A stretch of DNA of 64,000 bases from assembly GCF_023028225.1 (NCBI RefSeq), contig NZ_CP095482.1, forward strand, positions 310,001-374,000, given 5' to 3'. The notes under the pieces are model-generated. The model had not been told where the DNA came from. It did not search any database and saw only the letters and a list, made by a program, of their open reading frames with translations. This DNA comes from Halorientalis litorea. Lineage in GTDB: Archaea; Halobacteriota; Halobacteria; Halobacteriales; Haloarculaceae. This document shows positions 56,181-64,000 of the stretch, in pieces (positions within the stretch are counted from its first letter, which is position 1; each line of letters opens with the position of its first letter). Position numbers and translations under genes: made by a program.

Positions 56181-56882
56181 TCAGCGAGGGAGCCACACCG
56201 CGACGCGCCGCGCCGCCGACCGGATGGCGTCCTGCTTGTAGTAGCCGAGGACCGAGAGGAGAATCAGGAAGGCAACGAGTGCCAGTCCCTCGACGAACCG
56301 CCCGCTCCCGAGTTCGCCACCGGCGTACACCGTGAGGACGTAGGCGGGCGACCGTCCGATGACGATGGCGAGCATGAAACTCCGAAGCCGCAGGCGAGTG
56401 AGGCCGGCGAGAAAACAGATTGCGTCGTCGGGCAGTCCGGGCACGACGACGAACACGACGAGGCCGGGGAACCCGACACGCTCGACGAAGCCGTCGAAGC
56501 GAGCCACTACGTCATCCTGCAGTGTCTCCTCGACGAACCCACGGCCGTACCGCTTTGCCAGCGTGAACGCGATGGCACTGCCGAGGAAGACGCCGGCGAG
56601 GCTGTACACCGTCCCTTCGACCGGTCCGAAGAGATAGCCCCCCACGAGCGCGAGTGCTTGGCCGGGAATCGGGGCGAATATCACTTGTAGCGTTTGGACG
56701 AGCATGAAGACGAGCGGGGCGAAGATACCGAACTGGCCGATCCACAGCCGGAGTTCGGCGGGTCGGAACAGAAACGGCACGTACCGTTGCAGGGCGAAAT
56801 ACAGCGACACGAGAAGGGCGACACCGACGAGGACGAGGGCGGCCCACCGTCGCCGGTCCGCCGCCGACGAGAACACCCTCAT
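56181..56882 (-). CDS. TVP38/TMEM64 (DedA-like) membrane protein
   Basis: 233 aa with five or six hydrophobic segments. The VTT-domain signature is visible: PGQALALVGGYLFGPVEGTVYSLAGVFLGSAIAFTLAKRYGRGFVEE, then PGLPDDAICFLAGLTRLRLRSFMLAIVIGRSPAYV. The ATG at 56882 is chosen; the frame extends 32 codons upstream without TVP38-like content. Confidence 0.9.
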   Translation of the reverse strand: MRVFSSAADRRRWAALVLVGVALLVSLYFALQRYVPFLFRPAELRLWIGQFGIFAPLVFMLVQTLQVIFAPIPGQALALVGGYLFGPVEGTVYSLAGVFLGSAIAFTLAKRYGRGFVEETLQDDVVARFDGFVERVGFPGLVVFVVVPGLPDDAICFLAGLTRLRLRSFMLAIVIGRSPAYVLTVYAGGELGSGRFVEGLALVAFLILLSVLGYYKQDAIRSAARRVAVWLPR

Positions 56883-57002
56883 GTGTCCCGCAACTACAGC
56901 CCCGAGCGGCGTTAATCCTATCCATCCAAGAGAATGTCCAGCCGACCGGGACAGACGTAGGGTCCGGTCGGCGGTCACCGAGAGGGACCGTCTTGAGCGA
57001 CG

Positions 57003-57782
57003 CTACTCGTCGTCGTCCGCCTCGTCGGGTTCCTCGTCGGCAGTCTCGCTCGCCAGCAGGTCGAGGTCCGTCAGCAACTCCTCGACGTCCTCGTCGCCGA
57101 GGACGGTGTACTCGCGTGTCTCGGCGTCGATGGTGGCGAGGCCGACGCCCTCGGGCGTGAGGCCATCCTCCTCGACGGACGCGAGTGCCCGGAGTGCCAG
57201 CCCGACGGCCTCGTTCAGGGGGATGTCCTCGCTGTAGTTGTCTTCGAGGTAGTCCCGAACCTCGCTCCGGTTGGCACCGACGGCGAGTGCCTGCCACTCG
57301 TAGGGCGTCCCCGAGGGGTCCGTCTCGAACAGGCGCGGTTCGCCGTGCTTGTTGATGCCGCCGACGATGAGCGCGACGCCGAACGGGCGCGCACCGCCGA
57401 TTTGCGTGTACTGCTGGATGTGGTCGGTGACCTCTTTGGTCAGCGTCTCGATGCCGATTGGTTCGTCGTACTGCAACCGGTTACCCTGCGCGCGGCGGCG
57501 CGAGAAGTCGATGAGTCGGCGAGCGTCGGCGACGTGACCGGCACTCGCGATGCCGATGTGGTCGTCGATTTTGTGAATTTTCTCGACGCTCGACCGCTCC
57601 ATCAGCGGCGACCGAACGCGCTTGTCCACCGCGAGGACGACGCCGTCGGCGGCGCGGATGCCGATTGAAGCCGTCCCGCGCTTGACCGCTTCGCGGGCGT
57701 ACTCGACCTGATAGAGGCGTCCGTCCGGGGAGAAGATGGTAATCCCTCGGTCGTACGCCTGCTGTTGTGAGCCTCCTTGCAT
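57003..57782 (-). CDS. psmA: Proteasome subunit alpha
   Basis: 259 aa. Alpha-type N-terminus (YDRGITIFSPDGRLYQVEYAREAVKRG, the gate helix), then the NTN-hydrolase beta-sandwich core (VVLAVDKRVRSPL, SAGHVADARRLIDF, GRPFG-type GARPFGVALIVGG). No catalytic N-terminal Thr, as expected for the outer rings of the 20S particle. A 25-residue acidic C-terminal tail. Last gene of the rnp3-methyltransferase-rnp2-psmA operon (2-bp gap). Confidence 0.97.
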   Translation of the reverse strand: MQGGSQQQAYDRGITIFSPDGRLYQVEYAREAVKRGTASIGIRAADGVVLAVDKRVRSPLMERSSVEKIHKIDDHIGIASAGHVADARRLIDFSRRRAQGNRLQYDEPIGIETLTKEVTDHIQQYTQIGGARPFGVALIVGGINKHGEPRLFETDPSGTPYEWQALAVGANRSEVRDYLEDNYSEDIPLNEAVGLALRALASVEEDGLTPEGVGLATIDAETREYTVLGDEDVEELLTDLDLLASETADEEPDEADDDE

Positions 57783-57784
57783 AG

Positions 57785-58264
57785 TTACTCGAAATCGAGC
57801 GTCGTCGCCCCGACGAACGCCGAGTCCACCCGCACCTCGGCGCGTCCGTCCCGCACGACGGCGGGCCGTTCGGTTGCCTCGAAGGCGACGGTTCGCTGTC
57901 CCGTGACTTCCGTGGGCCGTCGTATATATTTTTCCTCACAAGCACGGACAGTCCCGCTGGTCCCGGCCACACACAGTCCGAGCGGGTCCCCGTCGACGGC
58001 GTCGACACACGCTAGCGCGGCGCGTGCCCGCTCCACCTCGTCGCGGCGCGTCCGCACGATTGCCCAGCCGGCCGGGCCGACACGCTCGAAATCCATCACG
58101 GTGAGGTCCACGTCCGCGCTCCCTGCGTCCCCGTGGAGATTCTGTGCCGCGTACCAGACGTGTCGCTGGAAGTCGTCCCGGCCGAACCCGGCCTCCGGCC
58201 ACGTCTCGAACGCGACGGCGAGGTACCGCCACCGCGGCCGCAGGTGTTTCGGGAGGTGTTTCAC
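57785..58264 (-). CDS. rnp2: Ribonuclease P protein component 2 (Pop5)
   Basis: 159 aa, GTG start overlapping the methyltransferase stop. MKHLPKHLRPRWRYLAVAFE and GWAIVRTRRDEVERARAALACV fit the Pop5/Rpp14 fold. Partner of Rpp30 in archaeal RNase P, which trims pre-tRNA 5' ends. The C-terminal 35 residues extend the usual domain. Confidence 0.92.
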   Translation of the reverse strand: MKHLPKHLRPRWRYLAVAFETWPEAGFGRDDFQRHVWYAAQNLHGDAGSADVDLTVMDFERVGPAGWAIVRTRRDEVERARAALACVDAVDGDPLGLCVAGTSGTVRACEEKYIRRPTEVTGQRTVAFEATERPAVVRDGRAEVRVDSAFVGATTLDFE

Positions 58265-58896
58265 GGGTCGACTGCCTCCGCCTGCGTGGCCACCCGTTCG
58301 GCGACCAGTACGCCGACCTGTCCGTGAACACGCTCGACGGCGGTCAGCGCGAACCCGGCGTCTGTCAACGCGTCGGCGAGCGTTCCCACCGTCGCCGGGT
58401 CGTCCACTTCGGGGCTGTAGAACGGGTCCGCAGGGTCGGGTTCCCCGAAGAACATCACGTCACCGAGGACGAACCGACGCGGTTCCAGCCCCGCAATCAC
58501 GTCTATCGCCTCCCGCTTCTCTGCGTCGCTGAGATGGTGCATCGCGAAGTTCGAGGTGACAACGTCCACGTCGGCGTCCTCGGGCACCTGCGGGTCCCGG
58601 AAGCGGCCCGTCCCGAACTCGACGTTGTCGTGGCCGCCAGCCGCGGCCTTCTCGCGCGCCTGTTCGAGCATCCCTTCGCTGATGTCCCGACCGACGACCC
58701 GGCGAGCGTCCGGGGCGAGTGCGAGCGCGATAGCACCGGTCCCCGTCCCCAAATCGAGGACGGTGTCGTCCGAGTCGACGGCCGCGTGGTCGACGACGAG
58801 ACTCACGCAGGCACGGTACTCCGCGCTCTGGTCGTCGTCGTACTCGCCCGCCACGTCGTCGAAGCGAGCGGCGTGGTCCTCGATGCTCTTTTTCAT
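58261..58896 (-). CDS. Class I SAM-dependent methyltransferase
   Basis: 211 aa. MKKSIEDHAARFDDVAGEYDDDQSAEYRACV (methyltransferase N-cap), motif I VLDLGTGTGAIALALA, VVGRDISEGMLEQAREK and NFAMHHLSDAEK. Sandwiched between two RNase P genes and overlapping rnp2 by 4 bp, an order common in haloarchaea; an RNA-related target is possible but not shown. ATG at 58896 selected. Confidence 0.88.
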   Translation of the reverse strand: MKKSIEDHAARFDDVAGEYDDDQSAEYRACVSLVVDHAAVDSDDTVLDLGTGTGAIALALAPDARRVVGRDISEGMLEQAREKAAAGGHDNVEFGTGRFRDPQVPEDADVDVVTSNFAMHHLSDAEKREAIDVIAGLEPRRFVLGDVMFFGEPDPADPFYSPEVDDPATVGTLADALTDAGFALTAVERVHGQVGVLVAERVATQAEAVDP

Positions 58897-58962
58897 ACAC
58901 GCACAGTCGGCACCGGGACGCAAGAATCCCGCGGATGGGGACGGTGTGGCGGCCGAGTGCGG

Positions 58963-59694
58963 TTACTCGCCGCGGCCGTCCTCGCTGTCCCGGCCGAACG
59001 TCTCCTCGTATGTCCCCTCGCGGACGCCCGGCTCCACGAAGGCGTCGGCCCCCCGCTCGCGGTTGCGCGCCGCGAGTCGTCCCCACTCCGCGAGGCCCCG
59101 GTCGATTGCGGCCGGCGTGAACCCGACAGCCGACCCGACGGCCCGGAGTTCACGCGGCGCGCGCAACTGGAGGTGCGACCGCGGGTCCGCGCTGACCACG
59201 TAGGGCACGTCGTACTGCTCGACCAGTTCCCGGAGTTTGCGCAAGTCGCCGACGGCCCGGACGCGGGTTCCGCCCTGTTCCCGGAGGACACGGCCGAGCG
59301 CGAACTCGACGCGGACGCCGTTCTCGGCGGCGGCCTTGGCGAGGACGTGGTTGAAGTCGCCGCCATCCATCGGGTGTGTGAGCACGTCGACGGCGGGCCG
59401 TTCGACGGCGAAGCGGTTCGTCGCCTCGTCGCCGCCGTGGACACAGACCAGCGTCCGTTCCGGGCGGTAGTTGCCGACGTAGCCGCTGGCTTGGGCGGGG
59501 TCGCTGGCGCGGACCTCGACGGCGTCGACCACGTCGATGTCGTATCTCTCACCGACGGCGGTGAGGTCGGCGTCGTGGTCGCTGTCGCCGTGATTGCGGA
59601 CGACGAGGCCGTCGAACCCGTAGTCGGCGGCGGTCAGCGCGTGCCGGGCGACAGTGCTCTCTCCGTCCGGCCGTGCGTGTACCGCCTCGTACAT
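58963..59694 (-). CDS. rnp3: Ribonuclease P protein component 3 (Rpp30)
   Basis: 243 aa TIM-barrel protein. MYEAVHARPDGESTVARHALTAADYGFDGLVVRNH, VDVLTHPMDGGDFNHVLAKAAAENGVRVEFAL, and VVSADPRSHLQLRAPRELRAVGSAVG are Rpp30 landmarks. Forms the Rpp30-Pop5 core of RNase P. The ATG at 59694 (MYEAV) is preferred over an extension of 7 codons. Confidence 0.94.
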   Translation of the reverse strand: MYEAVHARPDGESTVARHALTAADYGFDGLVVRNHGDSDHDADLTAVGERYDIDVVDAVEVRASDPAQASGYVGNYRPERTLVCVHGGDEATNRFAVERPAVDVLTHPMDGGDFNHVLAKAAAENGVRVEFALGRVLREQGGTRVRAVGDLRKLRELVEQYDVPYVVSADPRSHLQLRAPRELRAVGSAVGFTPAAIDRGLAEWGRLAARNRERGADAFVEPGVREGTYEETFGRDSEDGRGE

Positions 59695-59734
59695 ACTCGC
59701 CTGTGCTAGAGCCACGGGTTTCAGCGTTCGGATG

Positions 59735-60166
59735 CTACCCGGCGACGAACTCGTCGAGTGCCTCGCGGGCGTTCTCGACGGCCTTCTCTTTGGTCGCGGG
59801 ATAGGCCTCGACTTTCGCCCGGAGGGTCAGCCCCTCGCCGAGTTCCGTGCGGCCCGAGAACGCCGCCTGTTTGTCGAGGCGGAGAAAGAGCGAACAGTTC
59901 TCGTCGACGCGTTCGTCGAGTTCGTCCCGCAGGTGCGCACCGTCGAGTTCGGCCACCTGCGAGAGAGCGTGGCGCATCCCGTCGGCGCGTTCGATGCGTG
60001 CCGAGAGGACGACGATGCGGTCCCCGTGGTGTCCCTCCGACGTCGTTCGCTCCACCTCGTGGTCCTCGGGGAGGAACGTGCGGAGTGCCTGCTCGACGCG
60101 CTTCTCGTCTTCCGTCGCGTAGCAGAACGCCCGGAGGTCGATGTAGTGGAAGGGGACCGACGCCAT
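59735..60166 (-). CDS. Putative RNA-binding protein (DUF54/PF01877 type)
   Basis: 143 aa alpha/beta protein: MASVPFHYIDLRAFCYATEDEKRVEQAL, IVVLSARIERADGMRHALSQV, and LFLRLDKQAAFSGRTEL. Matches the archaeal RNA-binding DUF54 family that is often next to Rpp30, as here (41-bp gap). The target RNA is unknown. Confidence 0.82.
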   Translation of the reverse strand: MASVPFHYIDLRAFCYATEDEKRVEQALRTFLPEDHEVERTTSEGHHGDRIVVLSARIERADGMRHALSQVAELDGAHLRDELDERVDENCSLFLRLDKQAAFSGRTELGEGLTLRAKVEAYPATKEKAVENAREALDEFVAG

Positions 60167-60172
60167 CCGTCC

Positions 60173-60352
60173 CTACTCGGCCGCTTCGAGCGAGTCCTCG
60201 GGGACGCCCGACTCCTGACCGTCCTCGAAGTTCACGGTGTAGGTTTCGTCCCCGAACATCGTCTCCATCACCTGCGTGATGGTCCCCTCCTCGCCGTCGT
60301 ACTCGCTGTGTTCGTCGTGCAGAATGACCGTGTCGTCTTCCTCGAAACTCAT
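60173..60352 (-). CDS. Small SH3/KOW-like protein
   Basis: 59 aa, starting MSFEEDDTVILHDEHSEYDGEEGTI. Short beta-rich sequence of the kind annotated DUF1918/KOW-like, with an acidic tail. ATG at 60352 chosen over a GTG three codons upstream; CCCTTTTTGG (about 60376-60385, minus) is near -30. Function unknown. Confidence 0.75.
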   Translation of the reverse strand: MSFEEDDTVILHDEHSEYDGEEGTITQVMETMFGDETYTVNFEDGQESGVPEDSLEAAE

Positions 60353-60467
60353 ACCCGACACCTACTCACGCCCGACCAAAAAGGGACTGATTCGCCCTGC
60401 CCGCGAGGCCGATTGTTCGAGGTACCCGTGTCAAAGACTTATGCCGACTACGGGCGTACAACAGGCC

Positions 60468-60545
60468 ATGAGAACTGCCGTTCGCCTCCACCACGGCACC
60501 GGACGCATCGCTCGCTCACCGCCACCGGAGAGCGCGCGACGATGA
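60468..60545 (+). other. Possible 25-codon leader ORF overlapping the NUDIX start (ATGA)
   Basis: ATG at 60468 opens a 25-codon, Arg-rich ORF (MRTAVRLHHGTGRIARS...) that ends with TGA at 60543-60545, inside the NUDIX ATG (60542). A TATA-like AGACTTATG (60435-60443) is 25-33 nt upstream of 60468, so a leaderless mRNA would start at this ORF rather than at the NUDIX gene. It may be translated as a leader peptide or may just be 5' leader sequence. Confidence 0.4.
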
Positions 60546-61099
60546 CCGCCGTCGACAATCTCTGGTACAAGGCCGACGAGGCGCGCCAGCAGGCCGAACA
60601 GACGTTCCACCGCCTCCGCGAGGCACACGACCCGACGTTCCAGTACGAGCGGACGAAGACAGTCTCCCGACACCGGTTCCGGACGCTCGCCGACCGCATC
60701 CGCGAGAACGGGCTTCCCTACGGCGCGCACACGCTGGTCTCCCGCCCGGACGGCGCGTTGCTCTTGGTCCGCCACGAGGGCGTCGACATGTGGGTCCTCC
60801 CCGGCGGCGAAGTGAACGGCGACGAGTCGCTCCGCGAGGGTGCGGCCCGAGAGTTACGGGAGGAGGCCGGTATCGACGCCGCGTACGACGGGATGGGCAT
60901 CCTCGCCCGCGTGGACGTTCGGGCGGGTGACCACCACACGTGGGGTGTCCTCCCCGTCTACACCGCGCGAACCGACGGTGGCGACCCGGAGGTCCGTGAC
61001 CCGGACGACGAGATTTCCGCCGCACGCTGGTTCGAGACGCTCCCCGAGGACACGCGCGACCGAGCGGAGATACGCGAGTGGCGCGACCGCGCGCTCTGA
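60542..61099 (+). CDS. NUDIX hydrolase with N-terminal extension
   Basis: 185 aa. The Nudix box GGEVNGDESLREGAARELREEAGI (residues 88-111, written in parts: GGEVNGDESLREG and AARELREEAGI) is intact. Residues 1-55 form a helical N-terminal extension (WYKADEARQQAEQTFHRLRE) as in ADP-ribose/NADH-type archaeal Nudix proteins. Hydrolyses a nucleoside-diphosphate derivative; substrate unknown. The start codon overlaps the stop of a 25-codon upstream ORF. Confidence 0.88.
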   Translation: MTAVDNLWYKADEARQQAEQTFHRLREAHDPTFQYERTKTVSRHRFRTLADRIRENGLPYGAHTLVSRPDGALLLVRHEGVDMWVLPGGEVNGDESLREGAARELREEAGIDAAYDGMGILARVDVRAGDHHTWGVLPVYTARTDGGDPEVRDPDDEISAARWFETLPEDTRDRAEIREWRDRAL

Positions 61100-61142
61100 C
61101 ACGGACGGGTGCTTTTTTGCGGTGCGGCGACTGGGCGAAGAT

Positions 61143-61619
61143 ATGGAACAGTCACGGAGGTTCGTCGCCGTCGCGGCCGTCGTGCTGGTCGCCGTCGGCG
61201 GCGTCGCTGCGTTCGGCCCCGGCGTGCTGGAGAGTGAGTCGAACGAACCGGCGGAGACGGCACCCGAAACCGACGCGTCGCCCGCTTCGATTCCGGTCGC
61301 CTACAGTATCGACAACACGAGCGAGTGCGGACGGACCTGCCGGTTGGTCAATACCACAGTCGAGAACAACGGCACCGAGTCGCTGACGAACGTGACGCTC
61401 GGCGTCGACATCTACGCCGACGGCGACCGTGTGTGGGACGGGACCACGCCAGTCGGCACCCTCCAACCCGGCGAGGCAGTCACCAACACGACGCGCGTGG
61501 AAGTCGGCGCAGCTGACGGGCTGAAGATCCGCGGGAACGGCGGCGACGTGACCGTCGTCACGACAGTTCGGGCGGCGTCCGGCCAGCGGACCTTCGAGGA
61601 CAGCGAGAACGTCGGTTAG
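61143..61619 (+). CDS. Exported or membrane-anchored protein, unknown function
   Basis: 158 aa. One N-terminal hydrophobic segment (RFVAVAAVVLVAVGGVAAFG) that is a signal peptide or anchor, then a Glu/Thr/Ser/Pro-rich linker and a beta-rich domain (PVAYSIDNTSECGRTCRLVNTTVENNGTES, NVTLGVDIYADGDRVW) resembling CARDB/FxLYD-like extracellular domains. Two Cys residues may form a disulfide. The stop overlaps the convergent gene by 4 bp. Confidence 0.75.
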   Translation: MEQSRRFVAVAAVVLVAVGGVAAFGPGVLESESNEPAETAPETDASPASIPVAYSIDNTSECGRTCRLVNTTVENNGTESLTNVTLGVDIYADGDRVWDGTTPVGTLQPGEAVTNTTRVEVGAADGLKIRGNGGDVTVVTTVRAASGQRTFEDSENVG

Positions 61620-62440
61620 GCTCCGTACTCCTTCCCGTCGCGCTCCCGGGCCGTCATCCGGCGGAGGGCCGCACGCGCGTTGCTCGCGTCGTACCCGAAC
61701 AGGACCGACTCGCCGTACTCGCTCGCGACTTCGGCGGCGTCGAGCAGGTTGTCGATGTCCACTTCCACGGCGTACAGTTCCACGCTGTAGGGCTTCGGGA
61801 GGGCGTCGGCGAACCCGGAAGCGATAACTTCCAACCAGTAGGTCGTCGTGTAGGCCATGTCGTAGATTGGGACGACGAACTCGTCGACGTACTCGGCCAG
61901 CGCGTCGATGTCGAGTCCGGCCCGTTCGTAGATGTGTCCGGGATACGGGTCGGGATACAGCGTCAGGTAGGTGTCGCCGGGAATTCGCTCGCTGGCCGCA
62001 GCCACGAACTCGGTGATGACGTCAGCGCGCCACGCGTACCAGTCCTCGAAGTCGCTCGCCTCGAACGCCTGCTCACACCGGTCGCAGTGACAGTATTCCG
62101 CGCGCGGGAACCCAACGTCGTCCAACCGCACGTCGGGCGTCACGTCCGCGACATCCGAGACGGTCTCCAGTAGGCCCTCGCGGTAGTCCTCGTGATTGGG
62201 GCAGACGTACGCCCAGTCGAAGTACTCTCGCTCGCGGGTGGCCAACTCGCCCTCGTCGCTGATGGGGATGAGGTCGGGGTTCGCCCCGGCGGCGGCGTTG
62301 TCGCCGAAACAGGAAATCATGCTGATGCTGTCGGCCACGGGCTCGGCGGACCGCCCGGTTACGTCTTTGACCTCGTAGAACCCGCGGTCGAACTCAGACC
62401 ACGCCAGTTCCTCCTCGTTGCGCGTGACGACGCCGTACAT
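61616..62440 (-). CDS. Putative TIM-barrel protein, unknown function
   Basis: 274 aa. MYGVVTRNEEELAWSEFDRGFYEVKDV, then alternating strand/helix segments with FDWAYVCPNHEDYREGL, RLDDVGFPRAEYCHCDRCEQAF and YLTLYPDPYPGHIYERAG, and FVVPIYDMAYTTTYWLEV. Acidic and aromatic residues at strand ends resemble glycoside-hydrolase-like barrels, and a CHCDRC cluster could hold metal. No family is confidently recognised. ATG at 62440 chosen over a GTG two codons upstream. Confidence 0.7.
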   Translation of the reverse strand: MYGVVTRNEEELAWSEFDRGFYEVKDVTGRSAEPVADSISMISCFGDNAAAGANPDLIPISDEGELATREREYFDWAYVCPNHEDYREGLLETVSDVADVTPDVRLDDVGFPRAEYCHCDRCEQAFEASDFEDWYAWRADVITEFVAAASERIPGDTYLTLYPDPYPGHIYERAGLDIDALAEYVDEFVVPIYDMAYTTTYWLEVIASGFADALPKPYSVELYAVEVDIDNLLDAAEVASEYGESVLFGYDASNARAALRRMTARERDGKEYGA

Positions 62441-62514
62441 ACCCACGGGTAGGCGCGAGCGTGGTTAAGACGTTGGGAAACGCCCCCGGTTGGCGCGCGA
62501 TGCCCCGACAGGCC

Positions 62515-62589
62515 CTACTTTTTCACCGCGAGACGGTAGACGAGTACGACGGTGACCAGTGCGGCAAGGAGTTTGACTTTCCTCGACAT
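62515..62589 (-). CDS. 24-residue membrane microprotein
   Basis: MSRKVKLLAALVTVVLVYRL then AVKK, stop at 62515-62517. One hydrophobic helix (about residues 7-19) flanked by basic residues at both ends, the layout of a single-span microprotein. Minus-strand AAAGATTATACTC (62614-62626) is a good TATA element 25-37 nt upstream of the ATG, so it has its own promoter between pyrI and the 61616 gene. Coding is inferred from promoter and composition. Confidence 0.45.
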   Translation of the reverse strand: MSRKVKLLAALVTVVLVYRLAVKK

Positions 62590-62635
62590 TGCGTCCGCAC
62601 AGACGCGGTGTCGGAGTATAATCTTTCCGGGGCCG

Positions 62636-63100
62636 TCAGTCGACCTGAATGTGGTCCGTGATGTCCTCACGGATGATGGTCTCACAGTAGTGACAGCGGA
62701 CGCCGTCGTCGAGGACCTCGAAACGGGAGGCGACCGGTTCGTCCTTCGTGCTGACGCAGTTGCGGTTCGGACATTCGAGGACGCCGACGACTTCGTCAGG
62801 TCGTTCGACCCGGTGTTTCTCCGCGACATCGTACTTCCGGATGATGTTGATGGTCGCCGCGGGCGCGATGAGCGAGAGCACGTCGAGTTCGTCCTGACTG
62901 AGTTCGCGGCCCTCGACTTTCACGATGTCTTTCCGGCCGAGACGGTCGCTCGGGACGTTCATGCCGACGCTGACCTCCTCGCCCCGGGTCCCGTCGATGC
63001 CGAGGATGGCGAGGACGTTCAGTGCCTGCCCGCCCGCGATGTGGTCGATAACCGTCCCTTGCCGTATCTTGCCGACGCGGAGTTCCGGTTCCTCGGTCAT
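62636..63100 (-). CDS. pyrI: Aspartate carbamoyltransferase regulatory subunit
   Basis: 154 aa. N-terminal nucleotide-binding domain ([23 protein letters not shown]) and C-terminal zinc domain with Cys110, Cys115, Cys136, Cys139 (CPNRNC...CHYC). Binds the catalytic trimer and confers allosteric control by nucleotides. The start overlaps the pyrB stop by 4 bp. Confidence 0.97.
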   Translation of the reverse strand: MTEEPELRVGKIRQGTVIDHIAGGQALNVLAILGIDGTRGEEVSVGMNVPSDRLGRKDIVKVEGRELSQDELDVLSLIAPAATINIIRKYDVAEKHRVERPDEVVGVLECPNRNCVSTKDEPVASRFEVLDDGVRCHYCETIIREDITDHIQVD

Positions 63101-64000
63101 GTGTGAGCCTCCAGAATCATGTCCAGCAGAGCCATCCGCACCGGGACGCCGTTGTGGGACTGCTGGAAGTAGTGTGCGTGGTCGGTCTCGTCCACGTCGG
63201 CGGCGATTTCGTCGACGCGAGGGAGCGGGTGCATCACCACGAGGTCGTCGCGCGCCGCGTCCAGCGTCTCGGCGTCGATTTGGTACTGCCCGGCCACCTC
63301 GCGGTACTCGTTCTCGTCGGGGAACCGCTCGCGCTGGATGCGCGTGACGTACAGCACGTCGAGGGTGTCGAGCACGTCGTCCAGTTCCGTGTGTTCCCGC
63401 ATCGTCGCCCCCGCCTCGTGGAGGTCGTATCTGACGCTCCGCGGGAGTTTGAGGCTCTCGGGGCTGATGAAGTGTTGCTGGGCGTCGAAGTTCGTCAGGG
63501 CGTGTGCGAGCGAGTGGACCGTTCGGCCGTACTTCAGGTCGCCCATGATGCCGACGGTGAGGTCGTCAAACCCGGCCGACTCGCGAATGGTGTAGAGGTC
63601 GAGCAGGGTCTGCGTCGGGTGTTGTCCGGCCCCGTCACCGGCGTTGATGAGCGGCACGTCGACGAACTCGCTCGCCATCTTCGCCGACCCTTCGAGCGGG
63701 TGGCGCATGACGAGCGCGTCGGCGTACCCCTCGACGACCCGCACGGTGTCGGCGAGGCTCTCGCCTTTCTTGACGCTCGACTGGTCGACCGGACCCATGT
63801 CGACCACGTCGCCGCCCAGCCGTTTTATCGCCGTCGTGAAACTCATCTTCGTGCGCGTACTCGGCTCGAAAAAGAGGAGTCCGAGGAGCGTTCCGTCGTG
63901 GCGGTCCGCGACCGCATCCGGGTCCGCGGCGATGTCCGCGGCGCGGTCCAACACCGACTCGATGTCGGCCCGGGACAGTTGTTTCGCGCTGATGATGTGG
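63097..64000 (-). CDS. pyrB: Aspartate carbamoyltransferase catalytic subunit (5' end beyond the window)
   Basis: Open to the window end; the visible part begins [16 protein letters not shown], so only about 4-8 residues are missing. [12 protein letters not shown] (carbamoyl-phosphate site), [15 protein letters not shown] and [10 protein letters not shown] (aspartate/phosphate loop) are all intact. Carbamoylates aspartate in pyrimidine synthesis. Operon with pyrI. Confidence 0.97.
   Translation of the reverse strand, partial: HIISAKQLSRADIESVLDRAADIAADPDAVADRHDGTLLGLLFFEPSTRTKMSFTTAIKRLGGDVVDMGPVDQSSVKKGESLADTVRVVEGYADALVMRHPLEGSAKMASEFVDVPLINAGDGAGQHPTQTLLDLYTIRESAGFDDLTVGIMGDLKYGRTVHSLAHALTNFDAQQHFISPESLKLPRSVRYDLHEAGATMREHTELDDVLDTLDVLYVTRIQRERFPDENEYREVAGQYQIDAETLDAARDDLVVMHPLPRVDEIAADVDETDHAHYFQQSHNGVPVRMALLDMILEAHT

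Overview
The window is chromosomal DNA from a halophilic archaeon (class Halobacteria). The evidence is the high G+C content, the strongly acidic predicted proteins, two TFB genes, an archaeal RPA operon, archaeal RNase P subunits, aIF2 beta, an alpha proteasome subunit, SBDS, Tat-type signal peptides and many TATA elements 25-35 nt upstream of start codons (leaderless transcripts). I cannot name the genus. There is no rRNA, tRNA, CRISPR array, insertion sequence or prophage that I can support. Gene density is very high and no intergenic gap exceeds 300 bp; the longest are 11346-11582, 18428-18713 and 21495-21762.

Layout. 1-6.3 kb holds a biotin-dependent carboxylase cluster: biotin ligase (birA), a MaoC hydratase, the biotin carboxylase/BCCP subunit, a cupin, a small accessory subunit (PccX-like) and the carboxyltransferase. 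6.4-15.6 kb is an acetate module on the minus strand: a small membrane protein, UspA, an SSS symporter with its DUF4212 small subunit, and two acetyl-CoA synthetases flanking a Bat-type regulator. 15.6-20.4 kb holds two tandem NSS transporters, then a quinone oxidoreductase divergent from a glycerophosphodiesterase. 20.5-25.4 kb holds TFB, a Tat-lipoprotein, sucCD and a zinc-finger protein. 25.4-31.8 kb holds an ABC-2 exporter whose first permease is fused to a PrsW-like protease domain, an aldo/keto reductase and a haloalkane-dehalogenase-like hydrolase. 31.8-40.4 kb is genome maintenance: a macro-domain protein, an Lhr-like helicase, the RPA1-Rpap1-phosphoesterase operon and a bactofilin-like membrane protein. 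40.4-50.5 kb is mixed housekeeping: an ArfC-type reductase, thioredoxin reductase, a second TFB, aIF2 beta, several small conserved proteins, OGG-type glycosylase, acylphosphatase, NnrDE and MoaC. 50.6-64 kb holds HtpX, HflX, FUN14, an SppA/DUF4350 pair, SBDS, a TVP38 protein, the RNase P (Rpp30, Pop5)/methyltransferase/proteasome alpha operon, a NUDIX protein and pyrI-pyrB, with pyrB running off the window.

The points most worth checking are near-identical DNA patches between the two acs genes (gene conversion); a regulator built on a catalytically degraded tyrosine-recombinase fold between them; an ABC permease-PrsW fusion; two short upstream ORFs that overlap the next start codon as ATGA (pccB and NUDIX); a 24-residue membrane microprotein with its own promoter; an SppA/DUF4350 overlapping pair; and several palindromic promoter or intergenic elements. 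No single wholly new system is proven here. All family names come from reading motifs, without database searches.
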